Assembly: GCA_002633025.1 (NCBI GenBank)
Contig: NMRB01001526.1
Span: forward strand, 1-64,000
Length of the DNA stretch: 64,000 nucleotides
Source of the DNA: Notospermus geniculatus
Lineage: Eukaryota; Nemertea; Pilidiophora; Heteronemertea; Lineidae
Reading direction: 5' to 3'
Both the position numbers and the translations under genes were made by a program. The notes below the pieces were generated by a model. It had not been told where the DNA came from. It ran no database searches and worked only from the letters and a program-made list of their open reading frames with translations. Positions 9,838 through 20,719 of this stretch are shown here, piece by piece. Numbering within the stretch: the first letter of the stretch is position 1; every line of letters begins with the position of its first letter.

Positions 9838-10180
9838 AGCAAGGATTGAGCCTTTGTGAAGGATTAGATCTATATCGCTATTCAACCGCGGACAATGCAT
9901 GGGCTTTGCAAACAACGAACAAAACCCAGAAAACCAAATCAGGTCTGATTATTATGTAATGGGTAATCCCCCTCTATGGAAAACGTGGCCCCGTATTCAT
10001 AAAACTACTTAAGTCTAAGTGTGATACTTATCTTTTGTCTTGAACAAAGGATAAGTGTCATACTTAGGCTTAAGTAGTTTTATGAATACGGGGCCTGGTT
10101 TATTCATTTGTTTGCTTGTATTGAGGACGACCATTATAGGATTTCTCCGCTGGTTCACCTGTGCTGTCTCAACACCCAAT
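9838..10180. repeat. Dispersed repeat shared with 50.79-51.04 kb
   Basis: GATTGAGCCTTTGTGAAGGATTAG near 9845 and TTCTCCGCTGGTTCACCTGTG near 10143 correspond in order to segments near 50806 and 51024, the latter part of a ~115-bp satellite. The segment here is interrupted by the MITE 9987-10095. Confidence 0.6.
9987..10095. mobile_element. GGCCC-ended hairpin MITE
   Basis: The ends GGCCCCGTATTCATAAAACT and complement match over about 50 bp and leave a short loop around TTTTGTCTTGAACAAA. Same family as 5667, 26771 and 26899. TTAAG in the stem gives an AflII-like CTTAAG. Confidence 0.85.
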
Positions 10181-10674
10181 GTTCTCGGCTGCAGATTAAC
10201 ACCAACACCAACACGGACTGACACCAACACCGCGAACTCTGAAGCCACCCAGTGTCCTATGTTTGCAGATCGTGCAATTAGTCGCCGCGTTGCGTTAGAC
10301 TTGTATCGCATTTATAGCATTTTGCACTCTATCATAAAAACCCAGACATTCACAGATCAATATGTAGTCAATCAATGCAAGTATTCTCTTTATTCACCTT
10401 TCGCTGCATATCCAGCGAGCTGCAAGGCAGAGAAGGACGTTTTCCCGGCCATGCAGTGTGTGCCTGGGACAGTCGGGCAATCTCGTCGGTATTTTGTAAT
10501 GATATGTCTTGTTTTCGTATTTGTCTTAGTTTTCGTTCGTCCTACCCGAGGGAATTGTAATTGCCTCGTTACCGTATGTTCTGTTCTGGTAAGTTGCATT
10601 TCTGAAATAGCAAATATGTCTCTCCCTCTCTTGATTCTTTAAATATCACCATGTAAGACTCTTGCACAGTGATA

Positions 10675-10925
10675 TATCACACACCTTCAAACTTTTCGTC
10701 TTTTGCTAAACTTCCTGCGAATTCAATATACCGTAGTTTCACATCTAGGAGGTCACTCAGCAATATTGAAGCTCAGCCCACTCTCTCCGCAATCACACAA
10801 CTTCAACCTTTTCGCCTTTTGCGTAAACTTCCTGCGAATTCAATATACCGTCGTTTCACATCTACATGTAAGAGGTCACTCAGCAATATTGAAGCGCAAC
10901 CCATTCTCAGGAGAGCATTGTCCAA
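10675..10925. repeat. Tandem duplication, ~115-120 bp unit x2
   Basis: CTTCCTGCGAATTCAATATA and GGTCACTCAGCAATATTGAAGC occur twice, about 120 bp apart. An 8-bp ACATGTAAG insertion or deletion distinguishes the copies. The open frames that cross it run through both copies without a domain match. Confidence 0.75.
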
Positions 10926-11104
10926 CGTTGAACAAACGGCAGGTTGATTTTAGGAGATGCCTGTTGATTTCAGGCCTCTTGTCCAGCTTATCATCCTGTT
11001 CGCCAGTTGTCTATTTCTTATTTGCTAGGTCCGTTTGATTAGCCTAGACAGTCATTTAGGCCTACATGAAGGCATAGTCGGCTGGGACAACCGCTCGCTC
11101 GTAG

Positions 11105-11445
11105 TCTGACAATTGCAGTGGCATTCGTAAGAACCAATCAGATCGCCTGATAATTGCAGTAGGCATTCCTGACGACCAATCAGATCGTCGGTCTGAAATT
11201 GCAGTAGGCATTCGTGACGACCAATCAGATCGTCGGTCTGAAATTGCAGTAGGCATTCGTGACGACCAGTCAGATCCACGGTCTGAAATTGCAGTTTGCA
11301 TCCGCGACGACCAATCAGATCGTCGGTCTGAAATTGCAGTAGGCATTCGTGACGACCAATCAGATCGTCGGTCTGAAATTGCAGTAGGCATTCGCGACAA
11401 CCAATCAAATCATCGGTCTGAAATTGAAGTGGGCATTCGTGACTT
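11105..11445. repeat. 45-bp minisatellite, about 7 copies, each with a CCAAT box
   Basis: Unit: GACCAATCAGATCGTCGGTC, then TGAAATTGCAGTAGGCATTCGT. The 45-bp length is a multiple of three, so two minus-strand frames stay open through it and encode 15-residue repeats (for example RMPTAISDRRSDWSS). Each unit has the inverted-CCAAT-type core CCAATCAG. Outer units are more diverged than inner ones. Confidence 0.85.
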
Positions 11446-11636
11446 CTCTGATGTGAACAGTGTTTGTGGCCCAAAATAAACTTCTTATTCTTATCTCATA
11501 TTAACATTTTTATTTTTTGACACACCCTGTATTTGGTTTGTGGCATTATATTTAGTATTTTCCTGTCCGCGAATCTTCCCTTTTGCTAAAGATATCGCAT
11601 GACATTATTTTCTCGCCATGTGCCCGGGGTCTTCAG

Positions 11637-12345
11637 ATGTCGCGAATTAATTCGAAGGTGGACCACACCCATTCCGATACCGACTGTCAAATGTGTATCG
11701 CTCTTTGGCACGGTTTGATGAACCTCCAGCAGGTTTCAATTCAGTCGCCGTATATAACAACTGCTCCTGTAGACATTACATTAGGCCTTTAAAAGATGGA
11801 AATGCCTCAGAAACTGAGGTTAGCATGGTGAGTGCAACTTTTTGACATGTTTGATGTGAAAGGGGGGCTGTTCGTTTTCGTCACTTGAGGAATCTGAGTT
11901 GTGATTCTTGGGAAAACGGAAAAAGCTATGCACTTGTAAATTGCAGGGATTATTTGTTGTGCTGTACAGAATAATCACTGCAATATGTCGCCAATTAATT
12001 CGAAGGTGGACCACACCCATTCCGACACCGACTGTCAAATGTGCATCGCTCTTCGGCACGGCTTGATGAACCTGCAGCAAGTTTCAATTCAGTAGCCGTA
12101 TAACAACTGCTCCTGTAGACATTTTCCAGAAGTTTAGGCCTTTAAAAGATGGAAATGCCTCAGAAACTGAGGTTAGCATGGTGAGTGCAACTTTTTGATG
12201 TGAAAGGCGCTGTTCGTTTTCGTCAATTGAGGAATCTGAGTTGTGATCCGTGGGAAAACGGAAAAAGCTATGCACTTGCAAATTGCAGGGATTATTTGTT
12301 GTTCTGAACACAATAATTGCTGCAATTTGCAGCTTCATAGCTTTC
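11637..12345 (+). repeat. ~348-bp tandem duplication containing a conserved 36-codon frame
   Basis: Copy 1 (11637-11984) and copy 2 (11985-12345) share the order ATGTCG.GAATTAATTCGAAGG, ACAACTGCTCCTGTAGACAT, GCCTCAGAAACTGAGGTTAG and the left arm of a foldback. The opening segment of each copy is an open frame (copy 2: 11985-12095, ending TAG) reading INSKVDHTHSDTDCQMCIAL. Between copies that frame differs at seven sites. Five are silent third-position changes (GAT/GAC, TGT/TGC, GGT/GGC, CTC/CTG, CAG/CAA) and two change residues (R/P, W/R). This hints at selection on the protein before or after duplication, but the sample is tiny. Confidence 0.55.
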
Positions 12346-12417
12346 TCCGTTTTCTCAAGGATAACAATTCAGATTCCTCAATTGACGAAAACGAACAGCC
12401 TCTTTTGACTTTTCACC
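12200..12417. mobile_element. Foldback element, CTGTTCGTTTTCGTCAATTG arms
   Basis: About 85-bp arms pair across a short centre near 12305. The arms continue outward through TGTGAAAGGC and its complement. Copy 1 of the surrounding duplication (11868-11984) has only the left arm. Confidence 0.75.
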
Positions 12418-12695
12418 TTTTTTTGAACATTTCTTATGCAATCATTGCCCTGTCGCATTTACACGATTGATTTTTTTATTGAAAGCTTACATTCGTTTCA
12501 CTAATGACATCGATTTTTGAGGAAAGTGACGTGTCTGAATACTTTGTATTTAAGCAGTAAATAAACCGAGAGTTGACCGTTTGTACAAACGTATCGAGGT
12601 GAAATTCTAGATTTTATAGACATTTTGATAATGCAGGATCAGGATGAAACATTCGACCCGGCGGAGAAAACGAAAGTAATAAAAAGTTGACTTAA

Positions 12696-13068
12696 AGGGA
12701 CTAGGAAATTTTTGTCAAGCTTCGGTTATTACAAAATGCTAGCCTTTCATGATAAATTCCCACCGTCAATTCACTTTTTCAATTAAGTGTTACTGGCACC
12801 CAGACAAATCAGTCATCACCACACCATGGAGCATTCACCACGTCACTGGGAACCTATCGCTGTATGTATTGTTTGGAGCGAGCTTGTACTCTATTATGTT
12901 GATTAGGTTCCCAGTGACGTGGTGAGTGCTCCATGGTGCAGTGATAACTGATTTGTCTGGATGCCAGTAATTAACACTTAATTGAAAAAGTGAATTGACG
13001 GTGGGGATTTATCATGAAAGACTAGCATTTTGTAATAACCGAAGCTTGAAAAAATTTTCCTAGTCCCT
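12696..13068. mobile_element. TTAA-flanked foldback element, 373 bp
   Basis: Ends AGGGACTAGGAAATTTTTGT and complement with arms of about 155 bp, including AATTCACTTTTTCAATTAAG and CACGTCACTGGGAACCTA. Exact TTAA on both sides (12692-12695, 13069-13072). A TTAA target is characteristic of piggyBac and Kolobok, so the source is probably one of those; there is no transposase here. Confidence 0.85.
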
Positions 13069-13378
13069 TTAACTGTAACTGGTATGTATGCTAGGTTCAG
13101 CGAGGAGAGACCGATCTCTTGTGCCTCTCTGACAAACTGAGTGAAAAGATACAAATGTACTTTTTTGTATCGAACGAAATAATTATGAAATAGAGAAACT
13201 TAATTCCTCTGTAATAATAGTAGGCAGTATTGCTACCAGGGTATAGAATGACAAAGACCTGTTGCAAAGTGATCAACTGAAAGCCTTAATGCAGCTTTAC
13301 CTTTTAGGTGAGTTCATTTTCTGCACTTCGTTGCAAAATCGTCATCAGACGTCAGAGAAGAGCGAAACCAAAGGAAGT

Positions 13379-13595
13379 ACTGTAAAATCACGTTTAAGAG
13401 GTCATGAGAAAGGTGCCGAAATTAATTAGTAGGTCAGTATTACTCATGTTTGGAAATGGGAGAAAGTGGGATGGGGTTAGTAGGCTAAAGTTGCAGACAA
13501 AAGACCCTGTATATGTTTTCTAAACATGAGTAATACTGCTGTACAGATTAATTTTCGCACCTGTTGGCATGATCTCTTACACGCGACTTTACAGT
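13379..13595. mobile_element. MITE, ACTGTAAAATC ends
   Basis: Arms of about 80 bp: ACTGTAAAATCACGTTTAAG at the left; TTACACGCGACTTTACAGT at the right. Inner arm CAGTATTACTCATGTTT pairs with AAACATGAGTAATACTG. Interior about 60 bp, G-rich. Confidence 0.8.
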
Positions 13596-13599
13596 ATGT

Positions 13600-14735
13600 T
13601 CCGCAATGCTCGAACCCCTGGATGGCATCGTGCAACTGAATTCCCTGTCAGCTGTAAAATAGTTCTACTTGTTGTCTAGTATCAGATGATAGTAAATGCC
13701 AAGGTTAGACGAGTGCATACAATTCTATAATCGATTTCACAGACGTGGCTACGACCGCCATCATATCCTAATCAACGCATTGAATAGGCCGTTAATCAAT
13801 TTTGCTTGCCTGACGCGCGGCTGTCTCCATCCTGGTGACTGCACGCCAGACAGGTGGGTTTCCGATCCGGATTATAGATTCTCCCGATGCGTATCGATCG
13901 ATTATCGATAGTTATAGAGTTGTATAAGTCTGGCATGTCTGGCATTGATTTTGTATTTTCTCCCGAAGGTAAAGTAGCTGTTATCCTCCCATAGCAGGGT
14001 TGAGGTTTCAGGAGTAGCGCTAAGATGCGTCCATGCGTCCCTGAACGCATTGAAATTCAAATTGGACGCTTGAGGACATGAGTCAAAATATAAAAAAACG
14101 TCCACAGAAAATGAAGGGGGACGTATGACAGACACATGTTTTTCAGCTTTTGTAAAGGACTTAAATTGTCAAATTTTTCGGTTCACCCTAGTTGTTCCAG
14201 GCAAATACTGTAATTGTCTTATCTTTTACCTTTTCCTCTGGAAAAGTGGACTCATGTCATTTGTATTTGGACTCATGGATTTGGGCTTTGAAACAAGCAG
14301 ATGAGTCCACTGACTGAGAAAAAATGGACTCATGGAAATAAAAAAATCCTTAGCGCCACCACTGGGTTTCGCTCCTCTTCGTACGCTCGCACTGAGTTGA
14401 TGAAGAGGGGCGAGGTAAAAACCCCTGCTGGGGAGAGTGAATAACTTGTACAGTCATTGCATGTGGCCAACTGCTGCGAAAGGAAATTATGATCTACCCC
14501 AGAGTCAACTATATACTTGTATAGAATGAATGCTATCATATACAGCTTATCCTATGTATGGAATCATAAAGACATCAAACCAGGGTTTGATGTCTTTATG
14601 ATGGAATGAATGGTATCAGATGCATTTTAGCAAAGCTCTCAAAGTCCACAACATTGTTCCAACTCTGAAAGATGTGCCAAGTTTAGAAATGTGTAATTGA
14701 ATTGTCATCCGCTAGATGTCGCTTAGGTCGCTACT
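13600..14735. other. Unassigned sequence with one 38-bp hairpin
   Basis: Mostly unassigned. TCATAAAGACATCAAAC at 14564-14580 pairs perfectly with 14585-14601 across a 4-nt loop, and the hairpin is flanked by direct repeats GAATGAATG.TATCA (14525 and 14605). That pattern fits a minimal insertion. GGACTCATG recurs near 14230-14330. Confidence 0.5.
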
Positions 14736-14754
14736 ATGGCGGCTTGCGTTTCAG
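14736..14754 (+). other. Exon-like start followed by a consensus splice donor
   Basis: ATGGCGGCTTGCGTTTCAG is followed directly by GTGAGT at 14755, a consensus 5' splice site. The M-A-A start with G at +4 is the commonest animal first-exon form. Nothing downstream can be recognised as the continuation, and a chance match is possible. Confidence 0.25.
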
Positions 14755-14759
14755 GTGAG

Positions 14760-15690
14760 TGTCGTACTCAGTCGCAATCTCGTACCCAGAGTTCCATGCC
14801 ACATGAAACTCTGGAAAGGGCTAGACCGGTACTACTTTTGCACAATGCAAAATGCATTGTCATGGCGGATGAATTTCTGACCGTTGCACAAGCAATTGCG
14901 TAGGGATTCCAAAGAGTTCGTACTTTGTTCCTCAATAAAACATCGAATACCCAACGGAATGTTAAAATCCTAGTATTTTTACAAATACTGGAACAAATTC
15001 TAATTTTCGGTATGATTATTTTATCAAATAATTTGTAAAATCGATGAGCACAAGAATCTTGTGCTGGGTTCCAGCCCTTTTCAGAGGTCTTAGCCAAGGA
15101 AAGATGGTGGCGACCTCTTCAGATTGACTCAGTCTTCAAATTCTAAGCCCAAACAAAATCGGTTTGTTCGACTTGGTGCTCCTTGACGTCGTCAGAGAGT
15201 TTTCTCGTGCAAATTTGCTTTCTATGGGCAACTCAACCGTAGAAAAGTATGGGCAGTAATTTGTGTCACTGCACGGCGCCACTGGTCAATGAGCCAGCAA
15301 TGGCGAATTGCCCATTGAGAGCCAACTCTCAGTAGAATAATAGAAGATTTTCTATCAAGGATTTTTTTGACATCTCCGAAATAATTCTTCGGCAACTGCA
15401 CCTTGCTCAAGTTGCTTTTGCCTGACGGTGATCTGAGGTCGCTTCCCTCAGTTTTACAGCGCATTCTCTTGTCCATTTTCCCCAATTTCCGACAATCTCC
15501 TCAGTGACATTATCCGTATCATAGCAGGGGAAGGTTTCTTTTACAGTAGTGTAAAAGGAGAGAATGTCGTTCAGAAAAATTGTCCATTATTCATCGCTTC
15601 GTTGACGGATTAAAATCCCTGGATGTAGAAGCAAAATTGAGAAAAAAATAGCTTGAATACAAATCGTGAGCTGAATGCCAAATGCGACAT
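14760..15690. other. Unassigned sequence
   Basis: No repeat shared with the rest of the window. The minus-strand 109-codon frame 14768-15097 has no recognisable domain, and its codon pattern is not persuasive. Confidence 0.4.
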
Positions 15691-15697
15691 CATTTAG

Positions 15698-15740
15698 TTA
15701 TACCAAAAATAAATAAGCGCTATCTATTTTTGGTTATACA
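15698..15740. repeat. Hairpin TTATACCAAAAATA
   Basis: TTATACCAAAAATAAATA pairs with TATCTATTTTTGGTTATA around AGCGC. A small foldback; I infer nothing about function. Confidence 0.6.
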
Positions 15741-15774
15741 GACAACATTGGGCGGACTTTAGTGTAGGCCTACA

Positions 15775-15900
15775 GCAGGAGGAAACCGACGCTGCCAAAG
15801 AGAGTCGCCCTCTCTGTCACATCAAGACTGAATCCGACCGGGGATCGAACCCGAAACCTCAGAGGTGACAGCCGCCGATGTTTCCTCTGCGCCCCTTTGT
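15775..15900 (-). mobile_element. SINE-C relative
   Basis: AGGAGGAAACCGACGCTG, GAGTCGCCCTCTCTGTCACA and GGGGATCGAACCCGAAACCTC (B box complement) match the reversed SINE-C at 42320-42557 in order. It is truncated or diverged beyond these. Confidence 0.65.
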
Positions 15901-16406
15901 CACTTATCCAAGGTGTTTTTCGTTCTATCACCATGGTTACCCCTGATTTTCAAAGGAATGGACCTTTTTACGCCAAATGTAGTTCTGCATCCGAAAACGG
16001 ATGCAACAGTGCGGAAAGGTCGGCAAAAGGACATCATATAAAAAGTCACCTTTCTATGCACTGTAATTACTTAATTAGAGGCGTATTCTCTCCACAGATT
16101 TATCGATCGATAGTATCGATGCGGCAGGTCTTACCGATCGATAAAGGGTCGAATAGGGGACAGTGAACATCCATTTTGCATCCAACGAATGTCACGTAGA
16201 TGAAGCTTGTCAAGCATTGCAAAACATTATTTAATATGTCATGCGTTTTGCGGTTAGAGTTCCGGTTTTCTAAGTGTTTGGATAATCTTTCGATGGTTTG
16301 TCCAAATATTTGGTATGTTATGCATCCTAGTGCGTGTGAAAACCGCACCACTCACCGCAAACCGCAGTGGGAGCGGGACTTATTAGTGGTAGGCCGCTGT
16401 TACATA

Positions 16407-16562
16407 AAAGCTCATTTTTCACTCGTCATTTGTGATGGGGCAAAAATCCCTAACCTGAAGAATGAATGTTGCATTTTCCAGTAACTGTTCAAATCGGCGT
16501 TCATTTTCTGATTTTGATTTTGAATGGAAAATGAGAAGTGGAAAATAAAAAGTGGGCAGTTC
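16407..16562 (-). mobile_element. Element W, empty copy
   Basis: Short inverted ends AAGCTCATTTTTCACTC and complement-like GAGAAGTGGAAAATAAAAAG. Interior ACCTGAAGAATGAATGTTGC and TTCATTTTCTGATTTTGATT. This copy carries no insertion, whereas W at 57575-58190 holds one MITE and W at 62860-63278 another. Confidence 0.75.
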
Positions 16563-16592
16563 ATTTCTGTGTGACCCTCATTTGTGACCAGG

Positions 16593-16743
16593 TGTAACAT
16601 CTGTGAGTGTTTCTGTAGCTGAGTGTTCCCCAACAATAGACGCCGCCTAGAATGGTTATTGTTGGGTTAGTTGCCGCTTAATCCGTCAGGAGGGAAACAA
16701 TAAGAAAAACACAGAAATACGGGGAACACTGATCGACGTTACA
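16593..16743. mobile_element. CCGG-class MITE
   Basis: TGTAACATCTGTGAGTGTTT at the left; AACACTGATCGACGTTACA at the right; interior CCCAACAATAGACGCCGCCT. Nearly the reverse of 45719-45878. Flanks are CAGG and CCCG, so the target copy has decayed. Confidence 0.75.
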
Positions 16744-16749
16744 CCCGTC

Positions 16750-17260
16750 CAGCAAAAGCAGGCGCTTGTCGCAAGTGATCATCATTGGTCATCAGTTTAC
16801 TCAACTATTATCATTGCTGTCCACTGCTGTTGTCAACCTGCAGAGAGGTACATAGGTATTGTGTTGTACGGCCATTAACTCTTTCCTCGGTTACACCTAC
16901 GTTTGGTAGAGCGGCTCACATTTACTCTAAACATTTTTTTTGAAAAGTTGAAATTTCCTCTGGCGTCACCAAATTGTGTAATAACACTGGGTATAATAGT
17001 TGTACATGTTCATGTATCGCCATAACACAGCTGAGCTGTTGTCTTATATCGCATTGGAGTTGTGATGTTATTGGCCTAATTTATGCAGTCGATAGAGACT
17101 CGTCTGCCAATCGACATTATAAACCAGACATGTTTATGTAGATATAAAAAGATGTCTGCAAATGTTTTTTTCTCGTTGACATTCTGAGCTACCACGCTGC
17201 AAATGCTGCGCTAAATTTTGTTGTAATGTATTTAAGCGCTGCTATAAACCAGTATATGTG
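16750..17260. other. Unassigned sequence
   Basis: No recognisable repeat, exon or RNA gene. Confidence 0.4.
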
Positions 17261-17262
17261 GC

Positions 17263-17443
17263 CCTCCACTACAAAACCAGTCGGAAGTCGCTCCGAAGTT
17301 GGGAATGAATTATCTGTCAATTTCAATATTTTCTGTCTATTGTGAAGTCTGAGTGATTCTATTTCTTTCTTTATATCCTGGTGTCATCTCAGTACGTTTA
17401 GGCTCATTTTCCGTGCGACTTCCGACTGGTTTTGTGGTGGACG
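17263..17443. mobile_element. MITE, CCACTACAAAACCAGTCGGA ends
   Basis: Terminal inverted repeats of about 27 bp, one or two mismatches (CCACTACAAAACCAGTCGGA / TCCGACTGGTTTTGTGGTGG), interior 125 bp. A second partial end of the same family is at about 35404-35430. Confidence 0.8.
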
Positions 17444-18113
17444 TCCGTCACATGGGACAGTAAGCCGTGGTGCCTTGTACCTTGTGCCTTTGCAAGGGCA
17501 AGAATAAGACCCCATCCAAGTGAGGAGCAGGGGTAGCTGCCGGCAGCCTCTCTTTCATTTAGTGCTAGGGATTCGATCCTGATGGAAAGGGAAGTTGACC
17601 CAACAATGAAATGGTCCATGGACCATGTGCTCACCTGGGTGAATCTACCAAAACAAATGACAAATGAATGTTAAATCGAAATGTTCTAGGGCAAGCCTTG
17701 GATCCAGGGTGATAAGATTATGGTCAAAATTTGGCATACAATGCATGTAGAAGGTATCTATAATCACAGGTGTTTTTTTACGTCCGTTACATGGGACAGT
17801 AAGCCATGGTGCCTTGTACCTTGTTTCTTTGCAAGGGCAAGTAAAAGACTCCATCCAAGTGAGGAACGTGAGTAGCTTGAGGTGGCCTCTTCTGTACTTA
17901 CCAGGCCCCTGGTTCAAATCTAGCCTGGGCCGTATGGGATTTACCAGTCTTCGTGTCCGTCGTATGAAACAGTAAGCCGCGCCTTGTACCTTGTACCTTG
18001 TTTGCCAGGGCAGGTAGAAGACCCATCCATGTGAGGAATATGAGTAGCTTGAGATGGCCTCCTCCATACTTACCAGGGCAAACAATGCTTTGGGTTCGGC
18101 CCTGACAGAAAAT
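17444..18113 (+). mobile_element. Three SINE-B copies in a row
   Basis: Copies at 17444-17594 (truncated), 17783-17906 (headless) and 17907-18113. Diagnostic phrases in order are TGGGACAGTAAGCC, TTGTGCCTTTGCAAGGGCAA, CCATCCAAGTGAGGAACATG, AGTAGCTTGAGATGGCCTC and CCCTGATGG(A)AAA. The third starts with the tRNA B-box segment GGTTCAAATCTAGCCTGGGC, fused directly to the tail of the second. Confidence 0.85.
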
Positions 18114-18149
18114 TAAATAGAATAGTGAATTAATGCCTCTCCTGAAATC

Positions 18150-18548
18150 TTTCTGTCTTACTTGAAGGGGCTGCTCATTTAACAGCCAACCCTGATCATT
18201 CTGACCCGTACCCGTTATACACCTGGGTGATTTGAGGCAAGGTAAGCAAAAAGACCTGCCAATAGTCCAGTCTTCTAGCCAGAAATTTTTCCAAACAGGG
18301 TGGGATGACTGCATTTTCCTGTGATTTTAGGGCAGTGGATTTTCAAACAGGGTGGGAGTGAAATTCAAACAGGGTTGTGTAATAGAAAATGCATTGGAAG
18401 TTACATTTTTAAACAGGGTGGTAAAAATTTGAACAGGGTGGTAAAACGACCTCTGAATTTTGAACAGGGTTGTACCACCCTGTGAAACTGGCCTGGCTAG
18501 AACACTGTAGTCTCACGCCGACTGGGAATTCGAACCTGACCTCATGAT
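18150..18548 (-). mobile_element. Diverged SINE-A copy split by a MITE
   Basis: CTGACCCGTACCCGTTATACACCTGGGTG and GAGGCAAG..AAGCAAAAAGAC at the left, then TCTCACGCCGACTGGGAATTC after the insertion at 18273-18505. Older than the other SINE-A copies by its divergence. Confidence 0.7.
18273..18505. mobile_element. MITE with AACAGGGTGG internal repeats
   Basis: Ends TTCTAGCCAGAAA and CTGGCCTGGCTAGAA. The interior repeats AAACAGGGTGG five or six times (18292, 18337, 18369, 18411, 18432, 18464). It is inserted in SINE-A. Confidence 0.65.
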
Positions 18549-18549
18549 G

Positions 18550-19430
18550 CTGGCCAGTGACAATTCAATTAAGTAATGTCAAAGGGTCAAGTATCTGCCC
18601 ACAGAGTCTAACTTTTCAAATATTTCAATGGTGCCTTCTCCAAAAATGTTACCCATGGTCTAACATTAACCTGTTGGGAAGGGAATGTGAGAACATCGTT
18701 ATGACATGGGTGGGTAGTTCTTTTCAGGAATTTTTCATTCCTTTTAATATCCTTTCGTGACATCAAAATGGAAGTGTATTTCCATCCTATAAGCTAGACC
18801 TTTTGTCGGCAAGCCATTTATCGTTGCACTTTTTGCGCCTTTATTAAAGCATTTTTCTGCAATTGAATCAGACTAAATCTGGACGACACCTTCACATTCC
18901 AACGTTGACTGTTCTTTTTCCGGCTTCAAAACTATGAAAAAAAGTTGTATAACGGATACCTGATGGCTGCCCGCGGGGTGATGAGTTACTCGTCAAACCG
19001 AATTGTCTCCGTCTTTAAGTCCCGTCACAGCACATCTTTAAAAAAATCTACCAGAAGACAGCAACAACAACGCTCAAGTAGTGTCGGGTCATTATAAATT
19101 CCGCACAATGATTATGCTAATGTGAAACGGAACGAATAAAAAATATTTTGGTACCATACCTCGCGCTTTACCTTTAGGGTATTTTTTACTGTTTTTATTT
19201 GGAGGCGATAAAGAACCATTTGGTAGTATCAGATGTTGGTCTATATGTCAATTTCAAGGCCCCAATCGAGAAATTTCGTTTTCATTTCCTCAAATTCGTT
19301 CTGTCGTCTGCGAACCACTTATGCGTCGTCTGCATAATGTGCCAGTCTAGGATGTGGCATTCTGCTCCGTTGCCATGGCAACACCGTGATAATTGAGGAG
19401 AGATATTGGAAATTGTAGACTTCAANACAA
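18550..19430. other. Unassigned sequence
   Basis: No repeat or exon recognised. A single N is at 19426. Confidence 0.4.
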
Positions 19431-19436
19431 ATAAAC

Positions 19437-19960
19437 GGGTTTCTAAGGTGAAAGATATAGCTACTACCGGATTCGAACGCACGGACCCTTGCATTAGGCA
19501 TCAATCGCCAGCACTAAGGGGCAGCACGCCTTGAAGCGAATCGACAGTCGTTTTGTAAACAGAACGATGATGTTTGTAAACATTGCCCTCACTGCCAATC
19601 AGAATGCAGGAAATGAGTGTTTGTAAACAAAGATTCGTCCCCTTTTGCATTCAAATTTTTTCGCTGACACATCGCTTTAACCACTAGGCCAAATCCCCAT
19701 CTTCAAAAAAAGATGGTTCAATGACCTATGTTAAACGAGGCGTCCATCAGTACCCTGCGAGTAGTCCAAACAATCTCCGAACCTTTATGTTATACAAGGG
19801 GTCACAAACACGAGGTACAATTAAAGAAGAAGAAATAATAACGGGTTTCTAAGGTGAAAGACGTCATGTAGCTTCCTACCGGATTCGAACCCAGGGACCC
19901 CTCGCATTAGGTATCAATCGCCAGCACTCGGGGGACAGAATGCCTAAAAATTAGGAAAGA
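19437..19960 (-). mobile_element. Two SINE-D copies, one interrupted
   Basis: GGGTTTCTAAGGTGAAAGA, ACCGGATTCGAACGCACGG (B box complement), CATCAATCGCCAGCACT. The first copy (19437-19705) is split between about 19527 and 19684, and its head resumes as TTTAACCACTAGGCCAAATCCC. The second is 19840-19960. A plus-strand copy is at 54828-54955. The interrupting segment contains repeated TTTGTAAACA. Confidence 0.75.
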
Positions 19961-20131
19961 TAAATATTCAAGGGATATTTCAAACCTTGCCATAGAAATC
20001 TCCTATTTCCAAAACTTCCCAGTCGGCAACTCGGCCGTCCCAACAAAATACATGTATTTCTCTCTCGGAGACTTTACTTTTTAAACGTCGTTGAGGCTTA
20101 TGAATGGATATGCCGTGCCTTGTCCATAAAC

Positions 20132-20346
20132 TTAAACTCATCTGCCCCCAGGTTTGAGCAGACAGTATCTTCTGTTGATGTTTTCTAAAAGCCTTTGAAA
20201 TGAATTGGAAAAAGTTTCAAGAAAAGTTCTTTAGATGGTTGATAGCAACAACCTTTCTTCAAATAATTTTCGATCAATACCATAGGGTGTGAGAAAACTT
20301 TGACAGAAGATGTCGTCTGCTGGTTCCTGGGGACAGATGAGTTAAA
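20132..20346. mobile_element. MITE, AACTCATCTGCCCCCAGGTT ends
   Basis: Inverted ends AACTCATCTGCCCCCAGGTT / GGGGACAGATGAGTT, with a second arm TTCTGTTGATGTTTTCT / AGAAAACTTTGACAGAA and a third CTTTAGATGGTTG. Related copies at 39771-39973 and, rearranged, at 61255-61660. Confidence 0.75.
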
Positions 20347-20503
20347 GTGAGAAGCAAAACTTTGTACTTGGTCTTCAATCTCTCACACGTAGCCAATTAT
20401 TTAATACTTTTTCTCCGTCACCCCTCTAGTTCATTTAACCCACTAGCTCCTACACCCCCCCCCCCACCCCCATCACGGGCGTATATAGCTAGCTTTTATG
20501 GCC

Positions 20504-20719
20504 TAATAAGCAAAACGTCAATCTCCAGAATTCACAAATTTTCGACCCCAACCGGGGTCTTTTTCAAGTGGAACTTTACAATCTGAAACTCTACAGTCTG
20601 AGAAGACCTCTAGAGTTTCAGACCTCTAGAGTTTCAGATTGTAAAGTTCCACTTGAAAAAGACCCCGCGGTTGGGGTCGAAAATTTGTGAATTCTGGAGA
20701 TTGACTTTTTGCTTATTAT
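20504..20719. mobile_element. Long-stem hairpin of the GACCCC family
   Basis: The left arm starts ATAAGCAAAACGTCAATCTC, reaches TCGACCCCAACCGGGGTCTT, then TTTCAAGTGGAACTTTACAA. The right arm complements it for about 95 bp. The CTCTAGAGTTTCAGA centre is itself repeated. Its outer 60 bp match 51668-51796. Confidence 0.85.

Noticed and set aside
10055-10642. The longest plus frame in that region, 195 codons
   Set aside because: It begins inside a hairpin MITE, crosses a dispersed repeat, and has no domain-like composition.
11052-11474. Minus-strand repeat proteins of 112 and 140 codons
   Set aside because: A 45-bp minisatellite unit keeps several frames open at once; two different frames are equally open, and neither has a flanking gene structure.
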